Positions 15,709 to 24,435 of a DNA stretch of 29,871 bases are shown piece by piece (position 1 is the first letter of the stretch; each line of letters opens with the position of its first letter). Under the pieces are notes generated by a model, which saw only the letters and a program-made list of their open reading frames with translations, did not search any database and was not told the DNA's origin. The DNA is taken from positions 1 to 29,871 of the forward strand of contig JBBSEF010000033.1 of the NCBI GenBank assembly GCA_038240015.1, read 5' to 3'. A program made the position numbers and the translations under genes. Source of the stretch: CAHJXF01 sp038240015 (GTDB taxonomy: Bacteria > Pseudomonadota > Gammaproteobacteria > Burkholderiales > Burkholderiaceae_D).

Positions 15709-18700
15709 TCAAGCCTGAAGAGCCAGTGCCGGCAGCGGTTCCGCTTTAGCAAGATCGAGTTCTTCGATGACCCGTTCCAGCTTCTCCTGCGCTTGTTTGA
15801 ATGAATAATATCGCGTCATCAACAGTCCGCCGTTGTCGGACATTTTTTTCCAAAGCGCTTCGTCCGTATAGGCGCGCACAACCTCCTTCGCGAAGGCTCC
15901 CGGGTCATCGGCAATCAAAGCATCCACGTTGTTCGTGAGACGCATTCCCTCGGACGCGACGGTGGTCAGCACACACGGCACGCCGTAACAGAGACTGGTG
16001 CCGACCTTGCCTTTGATTCCCGCGCCATAGCGCAAGGGTGCGACCGACAATCGAATGCGGTCGAACACCGTGGCGAGGTCTGGAACGAAGCCTCGCATCA
16101 CGACGCCAGGATGTTGTGCGAGATCGGTCACTTCGTCCGGTGCATTGCTGCCGACGATGACGAATTGTGCGTCGGGGAGCTCGGCACGAATTTGCGGCCA
16201 GATTTGTCCGACGAAATATTCGAGCGCATCGATGTTGGGCTTGTGGCGAAAACCACCGATAAATGCAATATCGCGGCGCGCCGCGAAGCCGTGACGCGCG
16301 CCGACCAACTCGCGCACGTAGGGAATCGCATAGGTTCGCACTCGCGGACATTCGGATTGGAGCAGCTCGCGTTCTTGTTCGCTGATCACGATCGTCGCAT
16401 CGGCGCGCTGCATGACCGAAATTTCCATTGCCTTGGTGTACTCGGCCATTCGCGATAGGAGCTTGGAGCCTTCCAGCTCGGCGTGACGCATTTCGCGCAG
16501 AAAGTGCAGATCGACGGTGTTGAAAATGATATCGGCCTTTGAACAGCAGCGCCGTACGTCGTCGATGTACTTGCTTGCGTAAGGGGCACGGTGAAGCAGT
16601 ACCAGGTCGAACCGTTCACCGTGTCCTTCAAGAAACGCCTTGCCGCTCTCGATGTAGGGCTCGTAGAGCGTCTCGATGCCGAGCCGCTGCAAGTCTTCGG
16701 TATAGCGACCGTGATGCGGCAACTGGTCCGGCAGAAAGGTCACTTTGTATTCGAGTGCCAGCAGCAATCGCATGTAATTCAGGGTGTCTATCGAGCCTGA
16801 ATCCTGATCGGGGAGCGGGGTGACGACATCGATGACCAATGCATGCTTGGTGCGGCGGCGCTCGCGGGCCAACTCGAGCTTCTGTCCGGGCCGTCCGAAG
16901 GTGCGCAACACGGGCGCCCACTTTTCAAAAAACTTGTGCTGGTTGACGACCTGAAACGCTTTTACTCCGCGGTTGAGGTCGGTGCCGGAAGTGATGCCTT
17001 CGTGGTGGACGATTTCCGAGAATGGTTGATAGACGACACGCAGCCCGGCTTTTCTCACCGCAAATGCGAGATCGGTGTCTTCGTAGTATGCGGGCGCATA
17101 GCGCTTGTCGAATGTGCCTAGCCGGTCGAACAATTTCCTGGCGATCAGAATGCTTGCCCCGGAACAGTAGTCGACGTCGCGCACGTAATTGTATTCGGGC
17201 CGGCGCGGGTCGTCGCCTCGTCCGTAATTCAATCCCGAGCCGTCATTCCAGATGATGCCGCCAGCTTCCTGAAGCATGCCATCGGCGAATAGCAGTTTCG
17301 AGCCGACCATTCCAATGGTCGGATCACCCTCAAGCGTTTCGACGAGCTCGTCCAGCCAACGCGGTGCCACCTCCGTATCGTTATTGAGAAACATCAGGTA
17401 CTGCGCTTTCGAAGATGCCGCCGCGTTGTTGCAATTGGTCAGAAAACCCAGATTGATTTCATTTCTGATGACGCGTATGCCTTGCACCAGGCCCAGTAAA
17501 TGAGCGGTTGCGTCGGTGGAACAATCGTCCACCATGAGGATTTCGAACGAGACTGCGGGAAGATTGTTTTGAATCGACGCGAGGCATTGCAAGGTGTAAT
17601 CGACCTTGTTGAAGACCGGAATAATGATCGAGACGATTGGATCTGGATCAAATCGAAACGCAAGTGCCCGGGCACGATCCTCGGGCGATGTACCGGGCAC
17701 CTCGGCTGGGACCGGGACCGGAACCGGAACCGGCGGAGTCAAGGCACGGAGGTTGCGCGCTTGCCAGTTTGCATACGCGGCACTACCGTGAAACAGCGGG
17801 CCGAAATATTGAAAGCCGGCGTGCGCGATCCGCATTTTTGTCGGCGACTCGATGGGTACAGCGCGGTAGAGCGCATGTGCAATCGAAAGAAAAGTGCGTT
17901 TCGGCGCGCTCAGGCGAACACCGTCGTTGGGACCAATCTGCGAGGAGGCGGGAACAGGCACGGAGTCGAGGGAATCAGGTTGCGAAAAGTCGCTGTTGTC
18001 CGACGACGGGTGAGCGCTCAGGGCACGCCTCGTCGCTTCGAGATAGGCGTGGCCAAACGCGATATCGGGTTCCAGATGCGCGCCTTCGGCCCATTCATTC
18101 CACGCGTTGATGAATACCAGGCGGCGATCTGGATCTTCGTGCACACGGCATGAATAATCGACGATTGCTTTGAGCCAACGCTCGTAACGGCCGGGTGTGG
18201 TACCGGAAAAAATCAGCGGATTGTCCTGACGCCGCGCGGTATTGTCCCAGCGTGGCATGACGCCGCGATATAGGACGTAATCCGGTACGGGTCGATCGAG
18301 AGAAACCGAAATCACCTTGTCGATGTCGACAATATGTCCGCGGAATTCAGGATTGACGATCTTTCCGTCATAGCTCCGGTTCACGTTCCAAGCCATATCG
18401 GTGCCATGCGGAGGAAATTCGATCGCGGCATCGAAGCCAAAGTCGCCTGGATTGTCGATCAAGCCGAAGCCCTGCACAGCGACAAGGTGTATTTCACCCA
18501 ACCCGGCGGCGCGGCATTCATCGCGCCACATCGAAGCCGTCGCGCGGATGTCGGGGATCAGGCCGACGCGATAGACCGCCAACAGTGGTGCGCCGTCGAC
18601 GCGGATGTACCGAGGATCGCGGAAATAGCGAAACAAGGCGCGGATGAAGTTGCGACTGTCATCCATCGAATGATGTTGCGCGATCAGCGTGTCGCTCTCG

Positions 18701-20649
18701 GCGCCGTCCCAGGTGCGGGTCCAGCCTTCGTTGGCCCAGCACACGCAAAACGGGAAATCGGGCTTGCCGCTTTCGAGCATTGCGTCAAGAGGTTCATGCA
18801 GCAGACGCTTGCCGTTGAACCAGTAGTAGTAATAGCAAAATCCGTGAATGCCGTAGCGCTTGGCGAGTTCTGCTTGAGCGTCGCGCGTCTGCGCGACACG
18901 CAGGTCGTAGAAGCCGAGGTCGGCCGGCAGGTGAGGCTGATCGTGGTCGACGAAATTCGGTCGCGCCTGGACAACGTTGCGCCATTCGGTGAAGCCTTTG
19001 CCCCACCACGCATCGTTCTCGGCAATCGGATGAAATTGCGGCAACAAAAACGCGATGGCTTTCACTTGCGAATCGGTAATGGAACTCTGGCTCGCACCTG
19101 GCGCCATCGCTTCGGCCTTCACCACGACCGGCTTCGTCGTGGTCCCGCGAGCGATGCGTCCTATCCACCGCAATCCGCGCGTCACGCGCCACGAGCGAGA
19201 GCCGTAAATTTCCGCGATCGTCTCGCGCAACGCATTGCCTTGCCGGCTGAGCGCATTGACATCGTCATCGAGAACGACCAGGCGCTCGTTGAGCCTGTCG
19301 CATTCGTTTTGGACCGTCCGTAGCGAGCGCACGGCCCTGTCGAGGTCGTCACGCAATTGCGCATTGATGGCGGCCGCGCGCTGCGCATTCTGCAGCGCCC
19401 GGTTACTGTCCCCGCCACGATCTTGCTGTTCTTTGGTCCACGCCTGGTTGATTTGCACAACCTGCGTTTCCAGTCGCGCGCGACGTCGGTCGAGTTCGAC
19501 GACCTGGCTTTCAAGCCTCAGGCGCTCGATGTCGAGGGCGTTCGCTTTGGCGTCGAGGCGCTGACGTTCTTGTTCGGCAGTATCCAGATGGGCACAACGC
19601 AAGTCGAGTTCGACGACCTGGCTTTCAAGCCTCAGGCGCTCGATGTCGAGGGCGTTCGCTTTGGCGTCGAGGCGCTGACGTTCTTGTTCGGCAGTATCCA
19701 GACGGTCACAACGCAAGTCGAGTTCGACGACTTGACTTTCGAGTCGTGCGCGCTCGGTATCGAGAGTCACGCCTCTTGCTTCGAGACGTCGGCGTTCTTC
19801 TGCTTCAGCGCCAAGCGCGTTCTCGATGCGCTTGCGCTCGCTTTCGGCGTGGCCATAACGCGCCGCGAGTTCCGCTACGCCGGCAGTGAGCAACTCGCGT
19901 TGAACGACCTCGGGAGGAAGCGATCCCGCGGCGTTTTTCGTTTGGCCAAGAAAGTAAACTCGCTCACCGAGCGCGTGGTAGAAGCGCACGATCTGGAGAC
20001 GTTGCGCCTGGCTGGCCTCGAAGAGTGCCTTGATGGCCGCAGGAAATTTGGTTCCCGTGCCGAGCACTCCGAGTCCGTGGCCATAAGGAAATTCGAAATG
20101 CGGATAAATGGCGGACAAGCGCTCCCACACTTTCCACGCGCCGAAGTCGGGTAGGCGCGAATTGATATCGTGAAAAAGTACGATCGACCTGTCGCTCAGC
20201 TTGTCCTTCCACGTTTCAAAATCGTGCGCCACCGCTTCTTCGGTATGAAAGCCATCGATATGCAGTAGATCGATGCTCCCGTCGGAGAAATGTCCGAGCG
20301 CCTCGTCGAAACTCATGCGCATCAAGGTCGAGAAGCGGCTGAAGTTGATCGTGTTGAAGCGCGATAACGCGAGGTAGATTTCGTCCGAATACACGCCGAC
20401 GTGGCCGTCGCCGCGCCATGTGTCCACCGCATAGCAGCGCGCGCGCAGGTCGAGTTCATCTACGGCCTGACAAATGGCCGCATACGAATCGCCTTTGAAC
20501 GCGCCCAGCTCGACGTACACGTGCGGATCGAGTATGCCGACCAGCGCCGCAGCGAACGGAATGTGGCGATGCCAGTGCGGCATGTCGGACAGCCACTTCG
20601 GCACCATGAAAGCCTGCGGGTACGACATCGGATCAAAAGACTTATCCAT
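15709..20649 (-). CDS. Giant multidomain glycosyltransferase: methyltransferase-coiled coil-WbsX-GT2-GT4
   Basis: 1646 residues from the ATG at 20649, which overlaps the wzt stop by 8 bp; an upstream in-frame ATG at 20781 would overlap wzt by 140 bp. Domains: (1) about 40-165, Methyltransf_24-like, with VELGAFKGDSY and LLHIDGFHTEEA; (2) about 265-485, a charged Glu/Arg/Leu coiled coil with a near-perfect 38-residue repeat; (3) about 530-875, a WbsX-type domain from AIAFLLPQFHPIAENDAWWG to FINAWNEWAEGAHLEPD; (4) about 1005-1245, GT2 with SIIIPVFNKVDYTLQ and FLNNDTEV; (5) about 1268-1635, GT4-like with IAFIGGFRHKPNIDALE and PLRYGAGIKGKVG. A Pro-Val linker joins 3 and 4. It probably assembles and perhaps caps an O-polysaccharide in the cytoplasm for Wzm/Wzt; linkages and sugars cannot be inferred. 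Confidence 0.88.
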   Translation of the reverse strand: MDKSFDPMSYPQAFMVPKWLSDMPHWHRHIPFAAALVGILDPHVYVELGAFKGDSYAAICQAVDELDLRARCYAVDTWRGDGHVGVYSDEIYLALSRFNTINFSRFSTLMRMSFDEALGHFSDGSIDLLHIDGFHTEEAVAHDFETWKDKLSDRSIVLFHDINSRLPDFGAWKVWERLSAIYPHFEFPYGHGLGVLGTGTKFPAAIKALFEASQAQRLQIVRFYHALGERVYFLGQTKNAAGSLPPEVVQRELLTAGVAELAARYGHAESERKRIENALGAEAEERRRLEARGVTLDTERARLESQVVELDLRCDRLDTAEQERQRLDAKANALDIERLRLESQVVELDLRCAHLDTAEQERQRLDAKANALDIERLRLESQVVELDRRRARLETQVVQINQAWTKEQQDRGGDSNRALQNAQRAAAINAQLRDDLDRAVRSLRTVQNECDRLNERLVVLDDDVNALSRQGNALRETIAEIYGSRSWRVTRGLRWIGRIARGTTTKPVVVKAEAMAPGASQSSITDSQVKAIAFLLPQFHPIAENDAWWGKGFTEWRNVVQARPNFVDHDQPHLPADLGFYDLRVAQTRDAQAELAKRYGIHGFCYYYYWFNGKRLLHEPLDAMLESGKPDFPFCVCWANEGWTRTWDGAESDTLIAQHHSMDDSRNFIRALFRYFRDPRYIRVDGAPLLAVYRVGLIPDIRATASMWRDECRAAGLGEIHLVAVQGFGLIDNPGDFGFDAAIEFPPHGTDMAWNVNRSYDGKIVNPEFRGHIVDIDKVISVSLDRPVPDYVLYRGVMPRWDNTARRQDNPLIFSGTTPGRYERWLKAIVDYSCRVHEDPDRRLVFINAWNEWAEGAHLEPDIAFGHAYLEATRRALSAHPSSDNSDFSQPDSLDSVPVPASSQIGPNDGVRLSAPKRTFLSIAHALYRAVPIESPTKMRIAHAGFQYFGPLFHGSAAYANWQARNLRALTPPVPVPVPVPAEVPGTSPEDRARALAFRFDPDPIVSIIIPVFNKVDYTLQCLASIQNNLPAVSFEILMVDDCSTDATAHLLGLVQGIRVIRNEINLGFLTNCNNAAASSKAQYLMFLNNDTEVAPRWLDELVETLEGDPTIGMVGSKLLFADGMLQEAGGIIWNDGSGLNYGRGDDPRRPEYNYVRDVDYCSGASILIARKLFDRLGTFDKRYAPAYYEDTDLAFAVRKAGLRVVYQPFSEIVHHEGITSGTDLNRGVKAFQVVNQHKFFEKWAPVLRTFGRPGQKLELARERRRTKHALVIDVVTPLPDQDSGSIDTLNYMRLLLALEYKVTFLPDQLPHHGRYTEDLQRLGIETLYEPYIESGKAFLEGHGERFDLVLLHRAPYASKYIDDVRRCCSKADIIFNTVDLHFLREMRHAELEGSKLLSRMAEYTKAMEISVMQRADATIVISEQERELLQSECPRVRTYAIPYVRELVGARHGFAARRDIAFIGGFRHKPNIDALEYFVGQIWPQIRAELPDAQFVIVGSNAPDEVTDLAQHPGVVMRGFVPDLATVFDRIRLSVAPLRYGAGIKGKVGTSLCYGVPCVLTTVASEGMRLTNNVDALIADDPGAFAKEVVRAYTDEALWKKMSDNGGLLMTRYYSFKQAQEKLERVIEELDLAKAEPLPALALQA
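17708..17731. repeat. Hexanucleotide repeat coding for a Pro-Val linker
   Basis: Four tandem 6-bp units (GGGACC twice, then GGAACC twice) encode the alternating Pro-Val stretch PPVPVPVPVPAEVP between the WbsX-type and GT2 domains. Gain or loss of units keeps the frame, so the linker length could vary by slippage without breaking the protein. Confidence 0.85.
19491..19732. repeat. 114-bp tandem duplication within the coiled-coil coding region
   Basis: A 114-bp unit (38 codons) occurs twice in direct tandem, with a partial third copy at the edges; for example GACCTGGCTTTCAAGCCTCA starts at 19501 and again at 19615. The two full copies differ at only about three bases (CCAGATGGGC versus CCAGACGGTC). 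The encoded repeat is LESQVVELDLRC followed by LDTAEQERQRLDAKANALDI. The near identity at synonymous sites points to a recent duplication or ongoing gene conversion. Confidence 0.95.
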
Positions 20650-22066
20650 GGGCGATTGCCGGTTGACAGAAATCGGCGCGTGTTTGCGTTGCGTGCTGTT
20701 GACGGATTTCGGCACGTAATACTGCAATCTCGACCATGCCGGACAGGCCGGCGCATTCGGAACGGAACGCGATCGCGTCATGTATCCAGTGATGGATCAG
20801 CGGATCGGCATGGTTGCCCTCTCCGATAGCGACCGCAATCGTATAGTCACCCGGCGACAAGGCAGGCAATTCGATCTGGAACTCGACCGCAATTTCACCG
20901 CCCGGCTCCAACTTGACCGGCACGCTGCTCGACAGCACAGAGGTATTGTTGCCGAACAGATTTTGCCCCAATCGATTCTTGATTAGAAAGCCGGCGATCG
21001 GATGGCTGAACGATCGGTGAACGCGGATAGCGAATCGAATCGTCGCGCGCTGCGCCTCGTAAAGCACTCTCAAAGAGTTGCCGTCTTCGCGCATCAGCGA
21101 GGCGCTCATGATCTCGGCGCCGCCTGAGCCGAAGGACCGCGTGTTGAGGATCTGTTCCGAAACTGTCGGTATCGGCGTTGTTGACAACACCGCCGGCAAT
21201 GGCTCCGCCACAATCGGCGCTTCGTCCGCAATGTCGATCGCATCGGGCAAGGGATCCTCGATCGCATATTCCGGCAAACTCGACGACGCGGTCCGCGAAA
21301 ACGCTTCCTGCGTATATTGCTCGAGAACTTCTTTCGCATCGCCGATCATGCCGACGCGACCATTCTGCAACCAGATCACTCGATCGCATAATGCAATGAC
21401 TGACGCGGCATCGTGGCTGACGAATAGCACCGTTCCGAGCTTCCTGAATTCGTTGAGAAAGCGCATGCATTTTTGCGTGAAGAAGATGTCCCCCACCGCG
21501 AGTGCCTCGTCAACCACCAGCACATCGGCATCGACATTGGCGATGATCGAGAATGCGAGCCGCACATACATGCCGCTCGAATAGGTCTTGACTGGCTGAT
21601 CGATGTATTCGCCGATTTCAGCGAAGGCCTCGATCGCAGCGAACTTTGCGGTGGTCTGAGTCCGCGTAAGCCCGTACAAGGCTGCGGCGAGATAGACGTT
21701 CTCCCGGCCGCTGAACTCCGGGTCGAACCCCGCACCCAGTTCGAGTAACGCGGCTACACGACCGCGTATTTGGGCGCTTCCTTCGCTGGCGCCGAGAGTG
21801 CCGCACAGAATCTGCAACAACGTCGATTTGCCGGAGCCGTTGCGGCCTATGATGCCAACGGTCTCACCGCGCGCGACGTCGAAAGAAACTTCGCGAAGCG
21901 CCCAGTGTTCGCGATACAACGCGCGCTTGCTGCGGCGGCCGATGAAAAATTGAGCGAGGCGGTGTTCCGGACGCGCGTACATGCGATAGCTCTTGCCGAT
22001 TGCCTGCGCTCTGATCGCGAAGGCAGGCGGGTCCTTGACAAGGCCGATGTCGGGCAGCGCGCTCAT
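20642..22066 (-). CDS. wzt: O-polysaccharide ABC transporter ATP-binding protein Wzt with C-terminal carbohydrate-binding domain
   Basis: 474 residues. The N-terminal ATPase (about 15-260) has Walker A GRNGSGKST (74-82), the signature TYSSGMYVRL (161-170) with the SSGM variant typical of polysaccharide exporters, Walker B DVLVVDEALAVGD (181-193) and the H-loop FVSHD. A Pro/Ala/Ile-rich linker (about 265-310) leads to a beta-sandwich-like C-terminal domain (about 315-455; QRATIRFAIRVH, LPALSPGDYTIAVAIGEG). That extension matches Wzt C-terminal domains, which in Escherichia coli O9a bind the capped non-reducing end of the O-antigen before export. It overlaps wzm as ATGA upstream and the giant glycosyltransferase gene by 8 bp downstream. 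Export across the inner membrane is ATP-driven. Confidence 0.95.
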   Translation of the reverse strand: MSALPDIGLVKDPPAFAIRAQAIGKSYRMYARPEHRLAQFFIGRRSKRALYREHWALREVSFDVARGETVGIIGRNGSGKSTLLQILCGTLGASEGSAQIRGRVAALLELGAGFDPEFSGRENVYLAAALYGLTRTQTTAKFAAIEAFAEIGEYIDQPVKTYSSGMYVRLAFSIIANVDADVLVVDEALAVGDIFFTQKCMRFLNEFRKLGTVLFVSHDAASVIALCDRVIWLQNGRVGMIGDAKEVLEQYTQEAFSRTASSSLPEYAIEDPLPDAIDIADEAPIVAEPLPAVLSTTPIPTVSEQILNTRSFGSGGAEIMSASLMREDGNSLRVLYEAQRATIRFAIRVHRSFSHPIAGFLIKNRLGQNLFGNNTSVLSSSVPVKLEPGGEIAVEFQIELPALSPGDYTIAVAIGEGNHADPLIHHWIHDAIAFRSECAGLSGMVEIAVLRAEIRQQHATQTRADFCQPAIAHG

Positions 22067-22887
22067 AGGACATCAGCGAACGCGTGACGGGTGCGCTGAA
22101 ACCAGGCCAACCCCAGGCCGCAAACCAGCGTCGCGACGGCGAAATAAAACACAAGGCCTGTCCAGTTCGGCGCCTGCCCCCAGAACACGACGGCGCGCGC
22201 CTCCTCGATGATGAACGTCAACGGATTGAGTTGAAACAAAGGCCGCCACTGTTCGGGCAACGCAGTGATCGGGTAGAACACCGGGGAAAGAAACATCAGG
22301 ATAGTCGAAAACAATCCGGTCGCCTGCGCGAGATCGCGAACGAAGACGCCGAGTGACGATATGACCCACACGACTCCGAGCATCAACACGACGAACGGCG
22401 CGATCACGAGCGGATAGAACAGCACTGTGAACGGCAGGCCGTCGTGAGCGACCGCGACGAAGACGAGCATGATCGCGCTGCCGATGCAAAATTGCGTCAG
22501 TGCGCTCAGCATCGCGGAAACCGGAAGGACCTCGAGCGGAAAGACGACTTTCTTGACGTAGTTTGCATGTTGCACGATCAGGAGCGGGGCGCGCGTCAGG
22601 CATTCGGAAAGAAAACCGTGGATCAGCAGGCCGATAAAAAGCAATAGCGCGAAGTCGAGTTGATTCTCATTGGCGCGATTGCCCCAGCGCGCTTTGAAGA
22701 TGAAAGAAAACACGAACGCATAAACGCACAGCATCAACAGAGGAGTAATGAACGACCAGGCAAGGCCGAACAGCGAACCGCGGTATTTCGCAGACACATC
22801 GCGGCGGGTCAACTGCCCGATCAAATGCCAGTTGATACGCAGCGTATGCAAGCGAAGTAGGGGATGTGGACGAATGAGCGATGTCAT
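22063..22887 (-). CDS. wzm: O-polysaccharide ABC transporter permease Wzm
   Basis: 274 residues of the ABC-2 membrane type. A short cytoplasmic N-terminus with RRDVSAKYRGSLFGLAWSFI is the classical Wzm/TagG opening. About six membrane helices follow, at roughly 35-63, 80-95, 125-150, 155-180, 190-210 and 240-262. ALPEQWRPLFQLNPLTFIIE lies in the periplasmic loop before the last helix, as in this family. Two copies form the pore through which undecaprenyl-PP-linked polysaccharide passes. Its stop overlaps the wzt ATG (ATGA). A 90-bp gap separates it from rmlD upstream; no clear promoter was seen there, so it may be co-transcribed with the rml genes. Confidence 0.96.
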   Translation of the reverse strand: MTSLIRPHPLLRLHTLRINWHLIGQLTRRDVSAKYRGSLFGLAWSFITPLLMLCVYAFVFSFIFKARWGNRANENQLDFALLLFIGLLIHGFLSECLTRAPLLIVQHANYVKKVVFPLEVLPVSAMLSALTQFCIGSAIMLVFVAVAHDGLPFTVLFYPLVIAPFVVLMLGVVWVISSLGVFVRDLAQATGLFSTILMFLSPVFYPITALPEQWRPLFQLNPLTFIIEEARAVVFWGQAPNWTGLVFYFAVATLVCGLGLAWFQRTRHAFADVL

Positions 22888-22977
22888 CGATTTTTGGCTG
22901 CGTGGATGACGCGTCTATTCAATTTTCTCTGCGTTACGTTTGCTGTACAGACGGACGGGAACCGAAAGTACGACCGG

Positions 22978-23889
22978 CTAACCGCCGACACCTCGGAGCG
23001 CGCGTGCTTCGTCTAGCGTGAGGTTCAGCGTTTCTCGCCAATCTGGCCGGTAGAATTCAAAACGCTCGATCAGCCTGGTGTTATCGAGTAATGAATTTTT
23101 CGGACGCAAAGCAGGGGCGGGATATTCCTCCGACCTAATCGCCGCTATCGTTTTCGTCTTCACGGCATCGCTTGCGTCAAGTTCGCGCAAGCCTTCTACA
23201 ATCGCCGACGCAAAACCATGCCAAGTCGTTTCCCCCGCCGCGCTCAAATGATAGAGGCCAGACACAAAACTTCCGCGTCGCTGTTCCAATCGGGCGACGC
23301 GTAGCGCATGCGCAGTCATCTCCGCGATCAGCCTTGCGCCAGTCGGCGCGCCGTGTTGATCTGCAACGATGCGCAACATTTCGCATTCGCCTGCGAGCCG
23401 CAATATCGTGCGCAGAAAGTTCTTTCCGCGCGCACCATACACCCAAGTCGTGCGGAAAATCAGCCACGAGGCCGACGACTGCTGAACCGCCTGTTCGCCC
23501 TGCAACTTGCTTCGGCCGTAAGCGTTCAGCGGCGCGACCGGATCGTTTTCCGTGTAGGGCGCAATTTTTTGTCCGTCGAATACATAGTCCGTCGAATAGT
23601 GGACCAGCATCGCGCCGCCTTGCGCCGCCTCGCCGGCCAGTATGCCGACCGCCTCGCCGTTGATGCGCGATGCCAGCGCCTCATCCTCTTCAGCGCGGTC
23701 GACCGCAGTGTAGGCGGCCGCGTTGACAATCACATCCGGTCGCAAGGCGCGAAGCGTCGGCGCAATCGTGTCCAGTTGCGCGAGGTCGAGATCGCTGCGC
23801 GTCAGTGCAACGACTTCACCCAGAGGTGAAAGGCTGCGCACCAGTTCCCAACCGAGCTGACCGTTGGCGCCGGTGACTATGATTCTCAC
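22978..23889 (-). CDS. rmlD: dTDP-4-dehydrorhamnose reductase RmlD
   Basis: 303 residues from a GTG at 23889 that overlaps the rmlC stop (GTGA); a longer frame upstream lies within rmlC. It begins MRIIVTGANGQLGWELVRSL, with the NAD(P)-binding glycines 7, 10 and 13. The SDR catalytic pair is Tyr124 and Lys128 in YGRSK, and VHYSTDYVFDG (96-106) is the RmlD signature. TTWVYGARGKNF and the C-terminal RPKNSLLDNTRL complete the pattern. It reduces dTDP-4-dehydro-L-rhamnose with NADPH to dTDP-L-rhamnose, the last step of the pathway, in the cytoplasm. It is the fourth gene of rmlBACD. Confidence 0.97.
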   Translation of the reverse strand: MRIIVTGANGQLGWELVRSLSPLGEVVALTRSDLDLAQLDTIAPTLRALRPDVIVNAAAYTAVDRAEEDEALASRINGEAVGILAGEAAQGGAMLVHYSTDYVFDGQKIAPYTENDPVAPLNAYGRSKLQGEQAVQQSSASWLIFRTTWVYGARGKNFLRTILRLAGECEMLRIVADQHGAPTGARLIAEMTAHALRVARLEQRRGSFVSGLYHLSAAGETTWHGFASAIVEGLRELDASDAVKTKTIAAIRSEEYPAPALRPKNSLLDNTRLIERFEFYRPDWRETLNLTLDEARALRGVGG

Positions 23890-24431
23890 GCAAACACCTT
23901 GGCGTCCTTGAAAGGCGTTCCTACGGCGTCTTTTTTCGATACCGCCGGCTCGCCGGGTTGTGGCCACGCGATGCCGAGGTCGGCGTCATTCCAGACGATG
24001 GTGTGTTCGTCTTCGGAGCGCCAGTAGTCGGTGGTCTTGTAGAGAAAGTCGGCGGTGTCGGAGAGCACCACAAAGCCATGCGCGAAGCCTTCGGGCACCC
24101 ATAGCTGGCGCTTGTTTTCGGCCGACAGAAGCACGCCGGTCCATTTCCCGAACGTTGCCGAATTTCGCCGTAAATCGACTGCGACATCGAACACGGCGCC
24201 GTCCACCACGCGGACCAGTTTCCCCTGCGGATGTTGCAACTGATAGTGCAGGCCTCGCAAAACATTTCTGTCCGAACGCGAATGGTTGTCCTGCACGAAT
24301 TCGCGGTCGAGTCCGGTCGCGTCGCGAAACATGCGTGCGTTGAAACTTTCGAAAAAAAATCCGCGCTCGTCGCCGAAAACTCTCGGCTCAAGTATCAGCA
24401 CATCGGCGATGTCGGTTGCGATGGCTTGCAT
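23886..24431 (-). CDS. rmlC: dTDP-4-dehydrorhamnose 3,5-epimerase RmlC
   Basis: 181 residues, the standard size. Cupin-fold hallmarks are visible: RGFFFESFNARMF (23-35), QDNHSRSDRNVLRGLHYQ with catalytic His62, GKLVRVVDGAVFDVAVDLR (71-89), PEGFAHGFVVLSD (113-125) and FLYKTTDYW with Tyr131. RmlC epimerises C3 and C5 of dTDP-4-dehydro-6-deoxyglucose in the third step of dTDP-L-rhamnose synthesis. It starts 4 bp after the rmlA stop and overlaps rmlD as GTGA. No cofactor is expected. Nothing unusual was noted in the catalytic residues. Confidence 0.97.
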   Translation of the reverse strand: MQAIATDIADVLILEPRVFGDERGFFFESFNARMFRDATGLDREFVQDNHSRSDRNVLRGLHYQLQHPQGKLVRVVDGAVFDVAVDLRRNSATFGKWTGVLLSAENKRQLWVPEGFAHGFVVLSDTADFLYKTTDYWRSEDEHTIVWNDADLGIAWPQPGEPAVSKKDAVGTPFKDAKVFA

Positions 24432-24435
24432 GAAC

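Noticed and set aside
18334..19323. A 329-codon open frame antisense to the giant glycosyltransferase
   Set aside because: It lies opposite the well-supported coiled-coil and WbsX-type coding region and has no domain, ribosome site or operon context.
20650..20781. Upstream ATG that would lengthen the giant glycosyltransferase by 44 residues
   Set aside because: It would overlap wzt by 140 bp, and the added residues show no relation to the methyltransferase domain; the ATG at 20649 gives a normal 8-bp overlap.
22888..22977. Separate promoter between rmlD and wzm
   Set aside because: No -35/-10 pair with acceptable spacing was found; readthrough from the rml genes explains expression equally well.
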